DNA of 25,823 bases, taken from assembly GCA_042219525.1 (NCBI GenBank), contig JBDGPU010000040.1:1-25823 (forward strand), given 5' to 3'. This DNA comes from JBDGPU01 sp042219525 (lineage in GTDB: Archaea; Halobacteriota; Halobacteria; Halobacteriales; Haloferacaceae). Made by a program: the position numbers and the translations under genes. Numbering within the stretch: position 1 is the stretch's first letter; each line of letters starts with the position of its first letter. The notes under the pieces were generated by a model, which worked only from the letters and a program-made list of their open reading frames with translations, searched no databases and had not been told where the DNA came from. Shown piece by piece: positions 1 to 7,068 of the stretch.

Positions 1-7
1 CCCGGCC

Positions 8-169
8 ACCACTCCTGGGTGGGACTGAAAGGGGCAGCCGCTGAGCGGGACGCCCTGCGACGCTAGCACCGCAATCCCGGCGAGCGAACGCAGTGAGCGA
101 GCCGGGTGAGGAGCGCAGCGAGCAGCGCGACCGCTCAGCGGCTGGGGCTTTCTGGGCATGCTGAGTGGT
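8..169 (+). repeat. Structured dispersed repeat with nested inverted arms
   Basis: Seen directly: three nested complementary pairs share one centre. ACCACTC (8-14) pairs with GAGTGGT (163-169), GAAAG (27-31) with CTTTC (148-152), and the 13-base AGCCGCTGAGCGG (36-48) with CCGCTCAGCGGCT (131-143). The apical part (about 80-125) holds short GAGCGAACGCAGTGAGCGAG-type palindromic sequence. The right half recurs in tandem at 203-264 and, inverted, at the right edge of the window. No protein reading is convincing. Elements of this look are scattered in haloarchaeal genomes (recalled, not checked). It could be a transcribed structured RNA, a non-autonomous mobile element, or the remnant end of an insertion sequence. 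Confidence 0.6.
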
Positions 170-264
170 GTCGCCAGCGACGCTAATCGATCAACCGGAT
201 AAGCGCGACCGCCTCAACGACTGGGGCTTTCTGGGCATGCTGAGTGGTGACGCTGGCGACGCTA
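124..264 (+). repeat. Tandem duplication of the right half of the structured repeat
   Basis: Two copies lie in direct orientation at an offset of about 79 bp (124-185 and 203-264). Each contains CTGGGGCTTTCTGGGCATGC followed by TGAGTGGTG and a GCGACGCTA tail. They differ by a few substitutions and one inserted base. The second copy lacks the left-hand arm, so only the first can form the full nested stem. Confidence 0.7.
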
Positions 265-319
265 CCCGTCAAGATGAACAGTCCGAAAGTCATCGGCCGA
301 TATCTTGTTTCAAACAGTC

Positions 320-703
320 TCACTCGTCGCCGTCGGAGTCCAACGAAATCCGTTCGGAATCGACGTCGTCCGTGGTATCCGAACCGAGAACAGGAGCGCC
401 ACGGGCTTCAGCCGTGGCCACGTGGAACGCGTCGAACGCGGTCAGCCCCGCCTCGAAATACTTCGCACTTTTAAGTACGATCTGCCGCTCCTCCTCGCTC
501 CCGACGGGAACGAGTTCGAGCATGTTCGCGAACAGCGTGACGTACTCGACCTCGTGCCGGTCCCGGATGAGGAGGAGCTCCAGATACGCGGCCGAGGACG
601 TTACCACGTCGTGTTCTTCGAGGGTGTCCTTCGCTCCGTCAGTGAGCCAGTCGGCATCTCCGGTGAGCGCGAGCAGAAAGTCGGTTTCAACGTACGTCGT
701 CAT
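320..703 (-). CDS. PIN-domain toxin of a VapBC-like module
   Basis: The 127-residue product has the size and acidic residue layout of a PIN-domain ribonuclease: D8 in the first strand (VETDFLLAL), E42 in the YLELLL helix, D91 in TAFDAFHVATA, and D109 with D112/D113 at the end of the fold. In VapC toxins these residues bind Mg2+ for cleavage of tRNA or rRNA; that function is inferred from the family. The ATG overlaps the stop codon of the upstream AbrB-like antitoxin gene by four bases (ATGA), so the pair is a two-gene operon with translational coupling. The C-terminus ends in a short acidic tail typical of haloarchaea. The RNA target cannot be read from the sequence. Confidence 0.8.
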   Translation of the reverse strand: MTTYVETDFLLALTGDADWLTDGAKDTLEEHDVVTSSAAYLELLLIRDRHEVEYVTLFANMLELVPVGSEEERQIVLKSAKYFEAGLTAFDAFHVATAEARGAPVLGSDTTDDVDSERISLDSDGDE

Positions 704-999
704 TCGTCACTGTCCTCCGCGGCACGGTCGTCGCATTGCTCCGCCGTCCGTACTCCTCGCTCGGGGCCTGCGTCGACGTCCGCCGTCGCCTGCTCCCGCG
801 CGTCCTCGCGGAGTTCTTCGACCGACTCACCCTCGAACGCCTCACCGGCTGCGTCGCGAACTGTCTGGAGTGGGTCCTCGTCGATGGGGACGAGTTCAAG
901 CCGGTCCTCGTACTCGACGACGTGGAACTTCTCGCCGTACTTCTCCCGCAGCTCCACGGATAGATACAGCCGCCCGTGCGAATCCGTTTCGATTGCCAT
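700..999 (-). CDS. AbrB/SpoVT-type antitoxin partner of the 320-703 PIN toxin
   Basis: The 99-residue protein begins with a swapped-hairpin AbrB-like DNA-binding domain (MAIETDSHGRLYLSVELREK, then a VVEYEDRLELVPI strand). A long acidic C-terminal helix follows, the part that normally wraps the toxin. I chose the ATG at 999 rather than an upstream in-frame start (1038) because the AbrB domain begins there and a TATA-like box sits about 23 bases upstream. The stop codon overlaps the toxin start by four bases. By family analogy it should neutralise the PIN toxin and repress its own promoter. The domain is divergent, so the family call is less firm than that of the toxin. Confidence 0.7.
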   Translation of the reverse strand: MAIETDSHGRLYLSVELREKYGEKFHVVEYEDRLELVPIDEDPLQTVRDAAGEAFEGESVEELREDAREQATADVDAGPERGVRTAEQCDDRAAEDSDE

Positions 1000-1015
1000 A
1001 GCGGGCGTTATTTTG

Positions 1016-1027
1016 GGATAAATAAAG
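1016..1027 (-). promoter_or_regulatory. TATA-like box for the first antitoxin-toxin operon
   Basis: Minus strand reads CTTTATTTATCC, with its AT core centred about 23 bases before the ATG at 999. This is close to the spacing expected for a leaderless or very short-leader haloarchaeal transcript. The neighbourhood is otherwise GC-rich. Confidence 0.5.
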
Positions 1028-1039
1028 AAGTTTACCAAA

Positions 1040-1321
1040 ATCTATCTATCTCTACCAAAAATGTGCGGCAGCCAGCACGGCCACCTCGCTCAGATGTGCG
1101 ACGCGTCGCCATTCCAGGTCCTCGGCGTCGTAATCGTGCATAGTACTCGTCGAGAACCGTTCACCGATGGTCGTCCATCCGCTGACGCCCCGCATCGACG
1201 TCGCTCGGGTCGCACTGCACGATCACCGAGCAGCTAACTGAGGTACGTCCGCCCGGAAATTTCCTTGATCTGTGACTGGTGATTTCGCACGCTACTCGGC
1301 CACTCGTCCAGCAGAGGAACG
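1040..1321. other. Intergenic stretch between two toxin-antitoxin operons; no gene supported
   Basis: About 280 bases lie between the promoter of the first module and the stop of the second toxin. I see a short CTATCTATCTC run near 1041-1052 and a 29-codon minus-strand open frame (1052-1141) with no recognisable family. No RNA gene or clear terminator was found. It may contain decayed coding sequence. Confidence 0.4.
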
Positions 1322-1753
1322 CTATTGGTCGAATGGATTATCAGCCGTCGAAAGCCGAGTAATCGGGGACACACTGTCGAATCCGTCGTCAAAACTGTAG
1401 AGATAGTCGATCTCTTCTCGTTGCATCCTTGCAACAATGATGGCATCGGTCAACGAGAGTGACTCGTAGCGACGGAACAGCGAACGGCCTGTGTCGAAAT
1501 CGGACTTCGACGTCTGTTTGAGTGAGAATCCGCTACTCTCGATCACCGCATCGAGCGTTTCTGTAGCGACGTCGTGCCCAGCTCTCGCTTGGAGGTAGTT
1601 GATAATCTCCTCGAGAACGTCGCTCAGGACGTACGCTGTCGGAAGTTCCCCCTGGTCTATTGCATGTGTGATCGCTTCCGCACGCTCGTGATTCTGATCG
1701 CGCGAGAGGCGGGCTGCGATGAGAACGTTTGCGTCTACAACAACCGCAGCCAT
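1322..1753 (-). CDS. PIN-domain toxin of a second VapBC-like module
   Basis: The 143-residue product shows the PIN pattern: D7 in VVVDANVLIAA, E48/E49 in DVLEEIINYL, D103 in SLTDAIIVARM, and D122/D123 with D126 in YSFDDGFDSV. These match the Mg2+-binding carboxylates of VapC-type endoribonucleases. The ATG shares its first base with the TGA of the preceding AbrB-type antitoxin gene (TGATG), so the two are coupled. The sequence differs clearly from the 320-703 toxin, so this is an independent module and not a local duplication. Function as an RNase is inferred from the family; the target is unknown. Confidence 0.85.
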   Translation of the reverse strand: MAAVVVDANVLIAARLSRDQNHERAEAITHAIDQGELPTAYVLSDVLEEIINYLQARAGHDVATETLDAVIESSGFSLKQTSKSDFDTGRSLFRRYESLSLTDAIIVARMQREEIDYLYSFDDGFDSVSPITRLSTADNPFDQ

Positions 1754-2001
1754 CAGTGGTCTCCAACAACGAGGTCGTGATCTTCGGCTGCATCGGTTGG
1801 CTCACCGATGTCGACCGGTTCAAGCCCTGAAAACGCTCCGTAGTGTTGCTTGACGAGTTTGATTGAAACGTCGCCGTCGTCGTCGACGTGCCAGCGGATC
1901 TTGTCACCGGCTTCGATGCCAGTTTCTCGCCGTACCGCTGCTGGGACCGTAACGGAGTAGCTCTCATTCACCGTCGTTTCGTCTTCGACCTCGTGGGACA
2001 T
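1753..2001 (-). CDS. AbrB/SpoVT-type antitoxin of the second VapBC-like module
   Basis: The 82-residue protein has a canonical AbrB hairpin: YSVTVPAAVRRETGIEAGDK (about residues 15-34), then IRWHVDDDGDVSIKLV. A C-terminal acidic tail is likely to bind the toxin. I chose the ATG at 2001 (MSHEVEDE) because a strong AT-rich box lies 23-34 bases upstream; an ATG two codons earlier (2007) is possible. It is the promoter-proximal gene of the pair and probably autorepresses the operon through the AbrB domain. Confidence 0.82.
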   Translation of the reverse strand: MSHEVEDETTVNESYSVTVPAAVRRETGIEAGDKIRWHVDDDGDVSIKLVKQHYGAFSGLEPVDIGEPTDAAEDHDLVVGDH

Positions 2002-2023
2002 ATACATAGATTCGGGATGGCCG

Positions 2024-2035
2024 CTAAAATAATTT
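2024..2035 (-). promoter_or_regulatory. TATA-like box for the second antitoxin-toxin operon
   Basis: Minus strand reads AAATTATTTTAG, centred about 28 bases before the ATG at 2001, the ideal spacing for a leaderless haloarchaeal transcript. About 190 bases further up, to 2229, I see no other gene or element. Confidence 0.55.
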
Positions 2036-2229
2036 GCCCTCAAATTTGCCGGCGGAGAGCGTTCTCTCAGGTATTTGCCCCATACGTTCGCAGCTGCTCG
2101 TTATGGCTGTTGCAGCGTTTTACTGAATACAGAAGTCATGGTCCCAATTGCTGGTATCTCATGGCCAGCACAATTCGCGTAGCCCATCGAAAGAGCTTAC
2201 TCAGACGTCTTCCAGTACACTAGGTGAAA

Positions 2230-2688
2230 TCACGCCGCCGTGGGCTCCTCGCCAGGCTGCCGGCCGACGAATTCGACGTCGAGGCGAATCCGTTCGTAGG
2301 GCAGGTACGGGCGCTTCGACTGCCCTTCTTCGACGATGAACAGCAGGCCGTAGTCGGCGAGCAGCGTAACGTCGTCGTGGACTGTCCGATAGTCGCGGTC
2401 GAGGTCCTCTGCGAGCGCGGAGATGCTCTCAGCCGCGCCGTCGGTCGCCATCAGCGCCCGGAGGAGTTCGATCCGGCGGTCGGTGAGGATCTTCCGCAGC
2501 TCGCTAACCGTGCGGAACGAGACGACCGCGGGCTTCTCCTCCCCTTCGCTGACTGCTTCCACGGCGTCAAGCGCGTCCTCGTGCATCTCCTCGAACGACT
2601 CCACGGTGATGCGAAGCACGCTGGGGTGCGGGCGGTCGCGGGGGTCGCGGTACTTGTCGGGCCAGCCGTCGTCGGTGCGTTCAGTCAT
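2230..2688 (-). CDS. HVO_A0114-type winged-helix DNA-binding protein, probable antitoxin of the TumE-like module
   Basis: The 152-residue product starts MTERTDDGWPDKYRD. Its winged-helix region spans about residues 72-125 (ILTDRRIELLRALMA, then SISALAEDLDRDYRTVHDDV and LLADYGLLFIVEEG). This matches the haloarchaeal HVO_A0114 family of putative DNA-binding proteins, commonly found beside TumE/DUF6516 proteins. The start at 2688 lies inside the last codons of the upstream TumE-like gene (8-base overlap). An upstream extension of the frame is only the shadow of that gene. Likely role (inference): it binds the toxin and represses the shared promoter, where a palindrome is visible at 2991-3004. 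Confidence 0.75.
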   Translation of the reverse strand: MTERTDDGWPDKYRDPRDRPHPSVLRITVESFEEMHEDALDAVEAVSEGEEKPAVVSFRTVSELRKILTDRRIELLRALMATDGAAESISALAEDLDRDYRTVHDDVTLLADYGLLFIVEEGQSKRPYLPYERIRLDVEFVGRQPGEEPTAA

Positions 2689-2980
2689 GGTCGGTGTCCT
2701 CGCAGTGGGTGAGATGGGCGACTTCTTGGAGGAAGCGGGCGACGTGCGCGGTGAGGTTCTGGAACGCGATTTCGGAATCCTCGTCGAAACTGACGTGTCG
2801 GTGGTGCCAGTCGAGGTCTTCGTCGTCGTGCGCGTTGTCGTAGCGCAGTATCTCGCCCGTCCCTGGGTGATAATACTGGAATCTGTAGAACCAGTCCCCG
2901 GGGTAATCGGCGTCTTCGACGGCGAATATCTCGACCCGGCCGCCCGGGACCGCACGGTTCAATTCCAGTGGATCGCCCAT
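2681..2980 (-). CDS. TumE/DUF6516-like toxin-family protein
   Basis: The 99-residue acidic protein contains the motif RYDNAHDDEDLDWHHRHVSF at about residues 46-65, which resembles the conserved YDNAH...HHRH core of the DUF6516/TumE toxin family. It also has an aromatic WFYRFQYYHPGTG strand and a C-terminal helix (AHVARFLQEVAHLTH). The gene precedes the HVO_A0114-type regulator and overlaps it by eight bases, giving toxin-first order. The biochemical activity of this family is poorly defined, so I assign only membership of a toxin-antitoxin pair. The ATG at 2980 has a TATA-like element about 30 bases upstream. Confidence 0.72.
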   Translation of the reverse strand: MGDPLELNRAVPGGRVEIFAVEDADYPGDWFYRFQYYHPGTGEILRYDNAHDDEDLDWHHRHVSFDEDSEIAFQNLTAHVARFLQEVAHLTHCEDTDHD

Positions 2981-2990
2981 CCACTATGAT

Positions 2991-3014
2991 CTATGACCTC
3001 ATAGAGAATAAATA
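2991..3014 (-). promoter_or_regulatory. Promoter and candidate operator of the TumE-like operon
   Basis: The perfect inverted repeat CTATGA-CC-TCATAG (2991-3004) lies directly between the start codon (2980) and a TATA-like TATTTATTC (about 3006-3014, minus strand). A third CTATGA half-site begins at 2984. A protein bound here would cover the transcription start, so autorepression by the HVO_A0114-type regulator is a reasonable inference. Confidence 0.5.
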
Positions 3015-3083
3015 TGGTGGCGAGGATTACCAATCACTGCTATCTCGCGGCTGTCAAACTCCCTAGCCTATCAAGAATACTCA

Positions 3084-3365
3084 CTAGAACCACGGCGGCT
3101 TGCCTGCACCCTCGATCGTGTCGGGATCAATGCCGAGGTCTTCGAAGAACGCCTCCTCGTCGTCGATCGGCTCGCCAGCTTCTCCTCTGTGCAAGGCGAC
3201 GGCTTCCTCGATCATCGCAAGCGCCTCCTCGCGGGTCTCGCCCTGCGTGGTCACGCCCGTTTCCTCGTCGGTGACGACCCACAAGTCACCGCACTCGGAC
3301 AGCTGCAGCGTAATCCTGGGCGGCGGCGTGGGGTCCTCGCCATTCCCGTCCCTCTCCGTACCCAT
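3084..3365 (-). CDS. HicB-like antitoxin-family protein without an adjacent HicA
   Basis: The 93-residue protein carries a partial RNase-H-like HicB fold: ITLQLSECGDLWVVTDEETG, then VTTQGETREEALAMIEEAVALH (strands plus the EAL helix typical of HicB), and an acidic tail DDEEAFFEDLGIDPDTIEG. The start at 3365 (MGTERDGN) is preferred over 3410 because a CTTTTG element lies about 27 bases upstream. HicB proteins normally neutralise the HicA mRNA interferase. No HicA-like frame (short, with a GSHxxL motif) is visible on either side, so this is an orphan antitoxin or a stand-alone regulator. It lies in the same island as the three two-gene modules. Confidence 0.65.
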   Translation of the reverse strand: MGTERDGNGEDPTPPPRITLQLSECGDLWVVTDEETGVTTQGETREEALAMIEEAVALHRGEAGEPIDDEEAFFEDLGIDPDTIEGAGKPPWF

Positions 3366-3490
3366 AGGTGCTGTTTCCGACGAGAGCTGCAAAAGCGTTC
3401 GGTCGGTCACCCTGTCCTCGTCGACAGCCGCCCGCTCGTCGACGTTGACCGTGCCTCCATGGGTGTAACGCGGCCGCGATCCAATACCGC

Positions 3491-5743
3491 TTACTCCTGC
3501 GCGTCAACCACTGCAACCCCAGCCAGATTCACGATGTCCTTCACCTCGTCGCCTCGCTGGAGGACGTGGACGGGCTTGTCCATGCCGACGAGCATCGGGC
3601 CGATGGCCTCCGCGCCGCCGAGGCGCTGGAGGAGCTTGTAGCCGATGTTGCCGGATTCGAGGTTCGGGAAGATGAGGACGTTCGCGGGGTCCTCGAGCTC
3701 CGAGAAGCCGTAGGTGTCGTTGAGGATGTCCTCGACGACGGCGGTGTCGGCCTGCATCTCGCCGTCGACGGGGAAGTCGACCTCCGGATCGTCGTGGAGG
3801 CTCTCGACGGCGCGGCGCGGCTTGCGCGTACCGGGGTTGTCAACGCTGCCGAAGTTCGAGTACGACAGCATCGCGGCGCGCGGGTCGACGTTGAAGCGCC
3901 GGGCGAGCTTCGCGGTGTGTTTGGTGACCTCCGCGAGGACCTCCTCGTCCGGGTCCTGGTTGACGGTCGCGTCCGCGACGAAGATGACTCGGTTCTGGAA
4001 GGTGAGCATGTACACGCCGGCGACGTACTCCGCGTCGTCCGCGGTGCCGACGACCTCCAGCGGCGGGCGCAGCGCCGAGGGGTAGTTGTGCGTGAGGCCG
4101 GTCAGCATGGCGTCGGCGTCGCCGCGCTCGACCATCACGCTCCCGAGGTAGTTCGTGTTGCCACGGACGAGGTCCTCCGCCTCGCTGGGCGTGACGCCGT
4201 TGCGCTTGCGGAGGTCGTGCAGGCGCTCGGCGTACGGCTCGACGTCACGCTCCTGCGGGTCGACGATCTCCGGCTCGAAGGAGAGGCCGAGCTCGTCGGC
4301 CGTGCGCTGGATCGTGTCGGAATTACCGAGCAGGACGGGCTCCGCGACCCCCTGCTCCTGCATCTGATAGGCCGCGCGGATCATCTTCTCGTCGGTGCCC
4401 TCGGCGAGGACGATCCGCTTCGGGTTGCTCTTGGCCTTGTTGAGGACGACGCGCATCATCTCGCGGGACTTGCCGAGGCGCGCCTCGAGGCGCTCGCGGT
4501 ACTCCGCGGTGTCGACCTCGGTCCGGGCTGCGCCGGAGTCCATCGCCGCCTGCGCGACCGCGGGCGCGATCTCGAAGAGGACGCGGGGGTCGAGCGGTTT
4601 CGGGATCACGTAATCGGGACCGAACTGCAGCGGCTCGTCGCCGTAGGCCTTCACGACCGCGTCCGGCACGTCCTGCTGGGCCAGCTCGGCGAGCGCGGCG
4701 GCCGCGGCGCGTTTCATCTCCTCGTTGATCTCGGTGGCGCGCACGTCGAGCGCGCCGCGGAAGAGGAACGGGAACCCGAGGACGTTGTTCACCTGGTTCG
4801 GGTAGTCGGACCGGCCCGTCGCCATGATGACGTCGTCGTCGCGGGCGGTCTTGGCGTCCTCGTAGGTGATCTCGGGGTCGGGGTTCGCCATCGCGAAGAC
4901 GATGGGGTTGGCCGCCATCGACCGGACCATCTCCTGCGAGACGATCCCGCCGACGGAGAGGCCGACGAACACGTCGGCGTCCGCCATCGCGTCCGCGAGG
5001 TCGCCGGCGGGCACGTCCTGCGCGAACTCCTGTTTGTACTCGTTGACGTCGCCGGCCTCGGCGCGCTCCTGGGTGATGATCCCGGAGGAGTCGCACATCG
5101 TGATGTTCTCCTTCTTTGCGCCCAGCGAGACGTAGAAGCGCGCGGTCGCGAGCGCGGACGCGCCGGCGCCGGAGAAGACGATGTCGAGTTCCTCGAGATC
5201 CTTGTCCGCGATCTCGACGGCGTTGAGCAGGGCCGCGCCGGAGATGATCGCCGTGCCGTGCTGGTCGTCGTGGAAGACGGGGATGTCCATCTCCTCGCGC
5301 AGGCGACGCTCGATCTCGAAGCACTCGGGGGCCTTGATGTCCTCTAAGTTGATCCCGCCGAACGTCGGCTCCATCGCGGAGACGGTCTCGACGAAGGCGT
5401 CCACGTCGGTGTGGTCGAGTTCGATGTCGAAGACGTCGATGTCCGCGAAGCGCTTGAAGAGGACGCCCTTCCCCTCCATCACCGGCTTCGACGCCTGCGG
5501 GCCGATGTCGCCGAGGCCGAGGACGGCCGAGCCGTTCGAGACGACGCCGACCATGTTCCCCTTCGCCGTGTACTCGAACGCCTTCGACGGGTCCTCGTCG
5601 ATGTCGAGACACGGCGCCGCCACGCCGGGCGAGTACGCGAGACTCAGGTCCCGCTGTGTGTTCGTCGGCTTCGTCGTCGCGATCTCGATCTTCCCGGGTG
5701 GCTCCTCCCGGTGATACTCTCGTGCGTCGTCGTCCAGTCCCAT
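3491..5743 (-). CDS. maeB: Malic enzyme with C-terminal phosphotransacetylase-like domain (MaeB type)
   Basis: The 750-residue product has the three-part MaeB architecture. First is the malic N-domain (about 15-150), with Y37 in LSLAYSPG and K92 in MEGKGVLFK as likely catalytic residues and VFHDDQHGTA at about 156-164. Next is a Rossmann NAD(P)-binding domain with SGAGASALA at about 191-199. Last is a PTA/PTB-type domain (about 430-745, beginning MMRVVLNKAKSNPKR). The reaction is oxidative decarboxylation of malate to pyruvate and CO2 with NAD(P)H formation. In bacterial MaeB the PTA-like domain is regulatory and not known to make acetyl phosphate. The length matches the family. The ATG at 5743 is preferred to a TTG two codons upstream, and an AAAAAGC element lies 27-33 bases before it. 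The gene stands alone. Confidence 0.93.
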   Translation of the reverse strand: MGLDDDAREYHREEPPGKIEIATTKPTNTQRDLSLAYSPGVAAPCLDIDEDPSKAFEYTAKGNMVGVVSNGSAVLGLGDIGPQASKPVMEGKGVLFKRFADIDVFDIELDHTDVDAFVETVSAMEPTFGGINLEDIKAPECFEIERRLREEMDIPVFHDDQHGTAIISGAALLNAVEIADKDLEELDIVFSGAGASALATARFYVSLGAKKENITMCDSSGIITQERAEAGDVNEYKQEFAQDVPAGDLADAMADADVFVGLSVGGIVSQEMVRSMAANPIVFAMANPDPEITYEDAKTARDDDVIMATGRSDYPNQVNNVLGFPFLFRGALDVRATEINEEMKRAAAAALAELAQQDVPDAVVKAYGDEPLQFGPDYVIPKPLDPRVLFEIAPAVAQAAMDSGAARTEVDTAEYRERLEARLGKSREMMRVVLNKAKSNPKRIVLAEGTDEKMIRAAYQMQEQGVAEPVLLGNSDTIQRTADELGLSFEPEIVDPQERDVEPYAERLHDLRKRNGVTPSEAEDLVRGNTNYLGSVMVERGDADAMLTGLTHNYPSALRPPLEVVGTADDAEYVAGVYMLTFQNRVIFVADATVNQDPDEEVLAEVTKHTAKLARRFNVDPRAAMLSYSNFGSVDNPGTRKPRRAVESLHDDPEVDFPVDGEMQADTAVVEDILNDTYGFSELEDPANVLIFPNLESGNIGYKLLQRLGGAEAIGPMLVGMDKPVHVLQRGDEVKDIVNLAGVAVVDAQE

Positions 5744-5769
5744 GTACAACGCTTCCGTGGACCCGCGGC

Positions 5770-5776
5770 AAAAAGC
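5770..5776 (-). promoter_or_regulatory. TATA-like box for maeB
   Basis: Minus strand reads GCTTTTT at 27-33 bases before the ATG at 5743, within an otherwise GC-rich stretch. The match to the haloarchaeal box is modest but the spacing fits a leaderless transcript. Confidence 0.4.
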
Positions 5777-5907
5777 TATCCGAAAGCGTCGACTTTGCGT
5801 TTCGACGACCGTCGAAGTGGGGTGGACGACCCGGTTACGGGCCGCCCACGCGACGCCGCCATCGCGGCACCGTCCGGGTGCGACCGCGTCGCGTGCGCAG
5901 TCGTTGC

Positions 5908-5976
5908 CACGCCGGCCTCACGTGGTAGCCCACGCCGGCCTCACGTGGTAGCCCACGCCGGCCTCCCGTGGTAGCG
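5908..5976. repeat. Three tandem 23-bp repeats, each with an inner inverted repeat
   Basis: Units at 5908-5930, 5931-5953 and 5954-5976 share CACGCCGGCCTCACGTGGTA. The third differs by one base in its body (CTCCCGTGG). Each unit, with the preceding C, contains CCACG...CGTGG arms and could form a small hairpin. The tract begins four bases after the stop of the membrane protein gene that reads toward it, so it could act as that gene's terminator region. It could also be simple slippage expansion. Confidence 0.75.
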
Positions 5977-5979
5977 ACG

Positions 5980-6978
5980 CTATCGGCCGGCACTCGGGGA
6001 CGGCTCACTCTCGGACTCCGAGAAGACGGAATCGGCCAGGAGATCGAGAGCCGGATCCGTCAGTGCGAGCACCCGGAGTTCGTACGTGCGGAGGTACGTC
6101 GTCGTGACGAGGTTCACCGGGAGGAACACCGCGAGCAACGCGAGGAGCAGGGCGAGGCCCAGGACCGCGAGGGCGGCAATGCCAACCGTCGACCCGAGCA
6201 GCGCGCTGGTCCCGCCCAGCACGCCGGCGACGACGACCCCGGCCAGGGCGCCGACCGCCACGAAGACGCCGCCGACGAGCAGGAAGACGAGCCCCTGCGC
6301 GATGGCGATGGCGACGCCGAGGACGACGTGGACGAGCAGGTACGCCAGGTACTGCACCCACTCCTCGCGCAGGACGGGCCAGAACCGACGCCAGCCGGCG
6401 ATGGGCCCGCCGTCCTCGACGACCATCACCGGGAGGACGAACTCGCGCGTGAATCGGCCGACGAGCGTCGCGAGGAGAACGAGTGCGGCCGCGAGCAGGC
6501 CCGCAGCCCCGAGCAGGAGCGGGCTCCAGCTTACGACGGCGAACCGACCGGTGAACACGCCGACGACGACTGCCACGACCGGGCCCACGAGCACGGCGAG
6601 TACGAGGAGCTGGAACCCGAGCAGCTGGAGCGCCTGGCCGAGCCGGTTTCGGAGTGGGCCCCAGACCCTTGCGGCGTCCGTCCGGAGGGCGTCGTAGAAG
6701 ACGAACCGGAACCCCAGGCTGAGCCAGCTAAGCAGGAGGGCGACGACCACGATGGCGACCCCCCAGCGGGGCGCGAGCGAGAACTCCGGCAGTTGCGAGA
6801 GCGCGTCACGAGGGACGTTGCCGGAGGTCGTTGGCGGGTTTACGTTCATCGACGGGCCCCCACCCATCAGCGCGGCGACCAGTGCGAGGACCGTCCAGCG
6901 GCGGAGACCGAAGGGGAGGAGGAACCCCCGTGTGGCGTCGACCGCGTCGTCGATAGCGGTGACTGCGTACCACGACAT
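5980..6978 (-). CDS. Multipass membrane protein, haloarchaeal family of unknown function
   Basis: The 332-residue protein begins MSWYAVTAIDDAVDATRGFL and carries about six to seven hydrophobic segments: 26-38, 69-88, 123-148, 153-176, 209-240, 245-262 and 270-290 (approximate). A WGPLRNRLGQAL loop and a REEWVQYLAYLLVHV amphipathic segment lie between them, and the tail is Ser/Glu-rich. The N-terminus resembles the haloarchaeal DUF7544-type membrane proteins (recalled, not searched). No enzymatic or transporter motif is recognised. The ATG at 6978 is chosen over an earlier in-frame start (7044) because a TATAAATAG box (other strand CTATTTATA) is centred 27 bases upstream. It lies 90 bases downstream of the M24-like gene and has its own promoter. 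Confidence 0.72.
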   Translation of the reverse strand: MSWYAVTAIDDAVDATRGFLLPFGLRRWTVLALVAALMGGGPSMNVNPPTTSGNVPRDALSQLPEFSLAPRWGVAIVVVALLLSWLSLGFRFVFYDALRTDAARVWGPLRNRLGQALQLLGFQLLVLAVLVGPVVAVVVGVFTGRFAVVSWSPLLLGAAGLLAAALVLLATLVGRFTREFVLPVMVVEDGGPIAGWRRFWPVLREEWVQYLAYLLVHVVLGVAIAIAQGLVFLLVGGVFVAVGALAGVVVAGVLGGTSALLGSTVGIAALAVLGLALLLALLAVFLPVNLVTTTYLRTYELRVLALTDPALDLLADSVFSESESEPSPSAGR

Positions 6979-7000
6979 GCCACACAGATTCACGGCCCGG

Positions 7001-7009
7001 TATAAATAG
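7001..7009 (-). promoter_or_regulatory. TATA box of the 5980-6978 membrane protein gene
   Basis: Minus strand reads CTATTTATA, centred 27 bases before the ATG at 6978. It is the clearest leaderless promoter in the left half of the window and decides the start codon. Confidence 0.65.
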
Positions 7010-7068
7010 TCACCCCCGACGTGGGTCGCGTTGTCGCCCCGCAATGAGTCGTGCTGTCACCTCCGGCC

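Noticed and set aside
1052..1141. 29-codon minus-strand open frame (MHDYDAEDLEWRRVAH…)
   Set aside because: It is too short to support, has no promoter and no recognised family; possibly a remnant in the toxin-antitoxin island.
3566..5347. Long plus-strand open frame of 593 codons antisense to maeB
   Set aside because: It is a GC-driven shadow: the minus-strand frame carries all MaeB motifs, while the plus-strand product is an Arg/Asp/Val/Leu-rich sequence with no family features.
5908..5976. Considered as a CRISPR array
   Set aside because: The 23-bp units are directly adjacent with no unique spacers, and no cas genes are present. The same applies to the 23330-23488 and 24769-24816 arrays.
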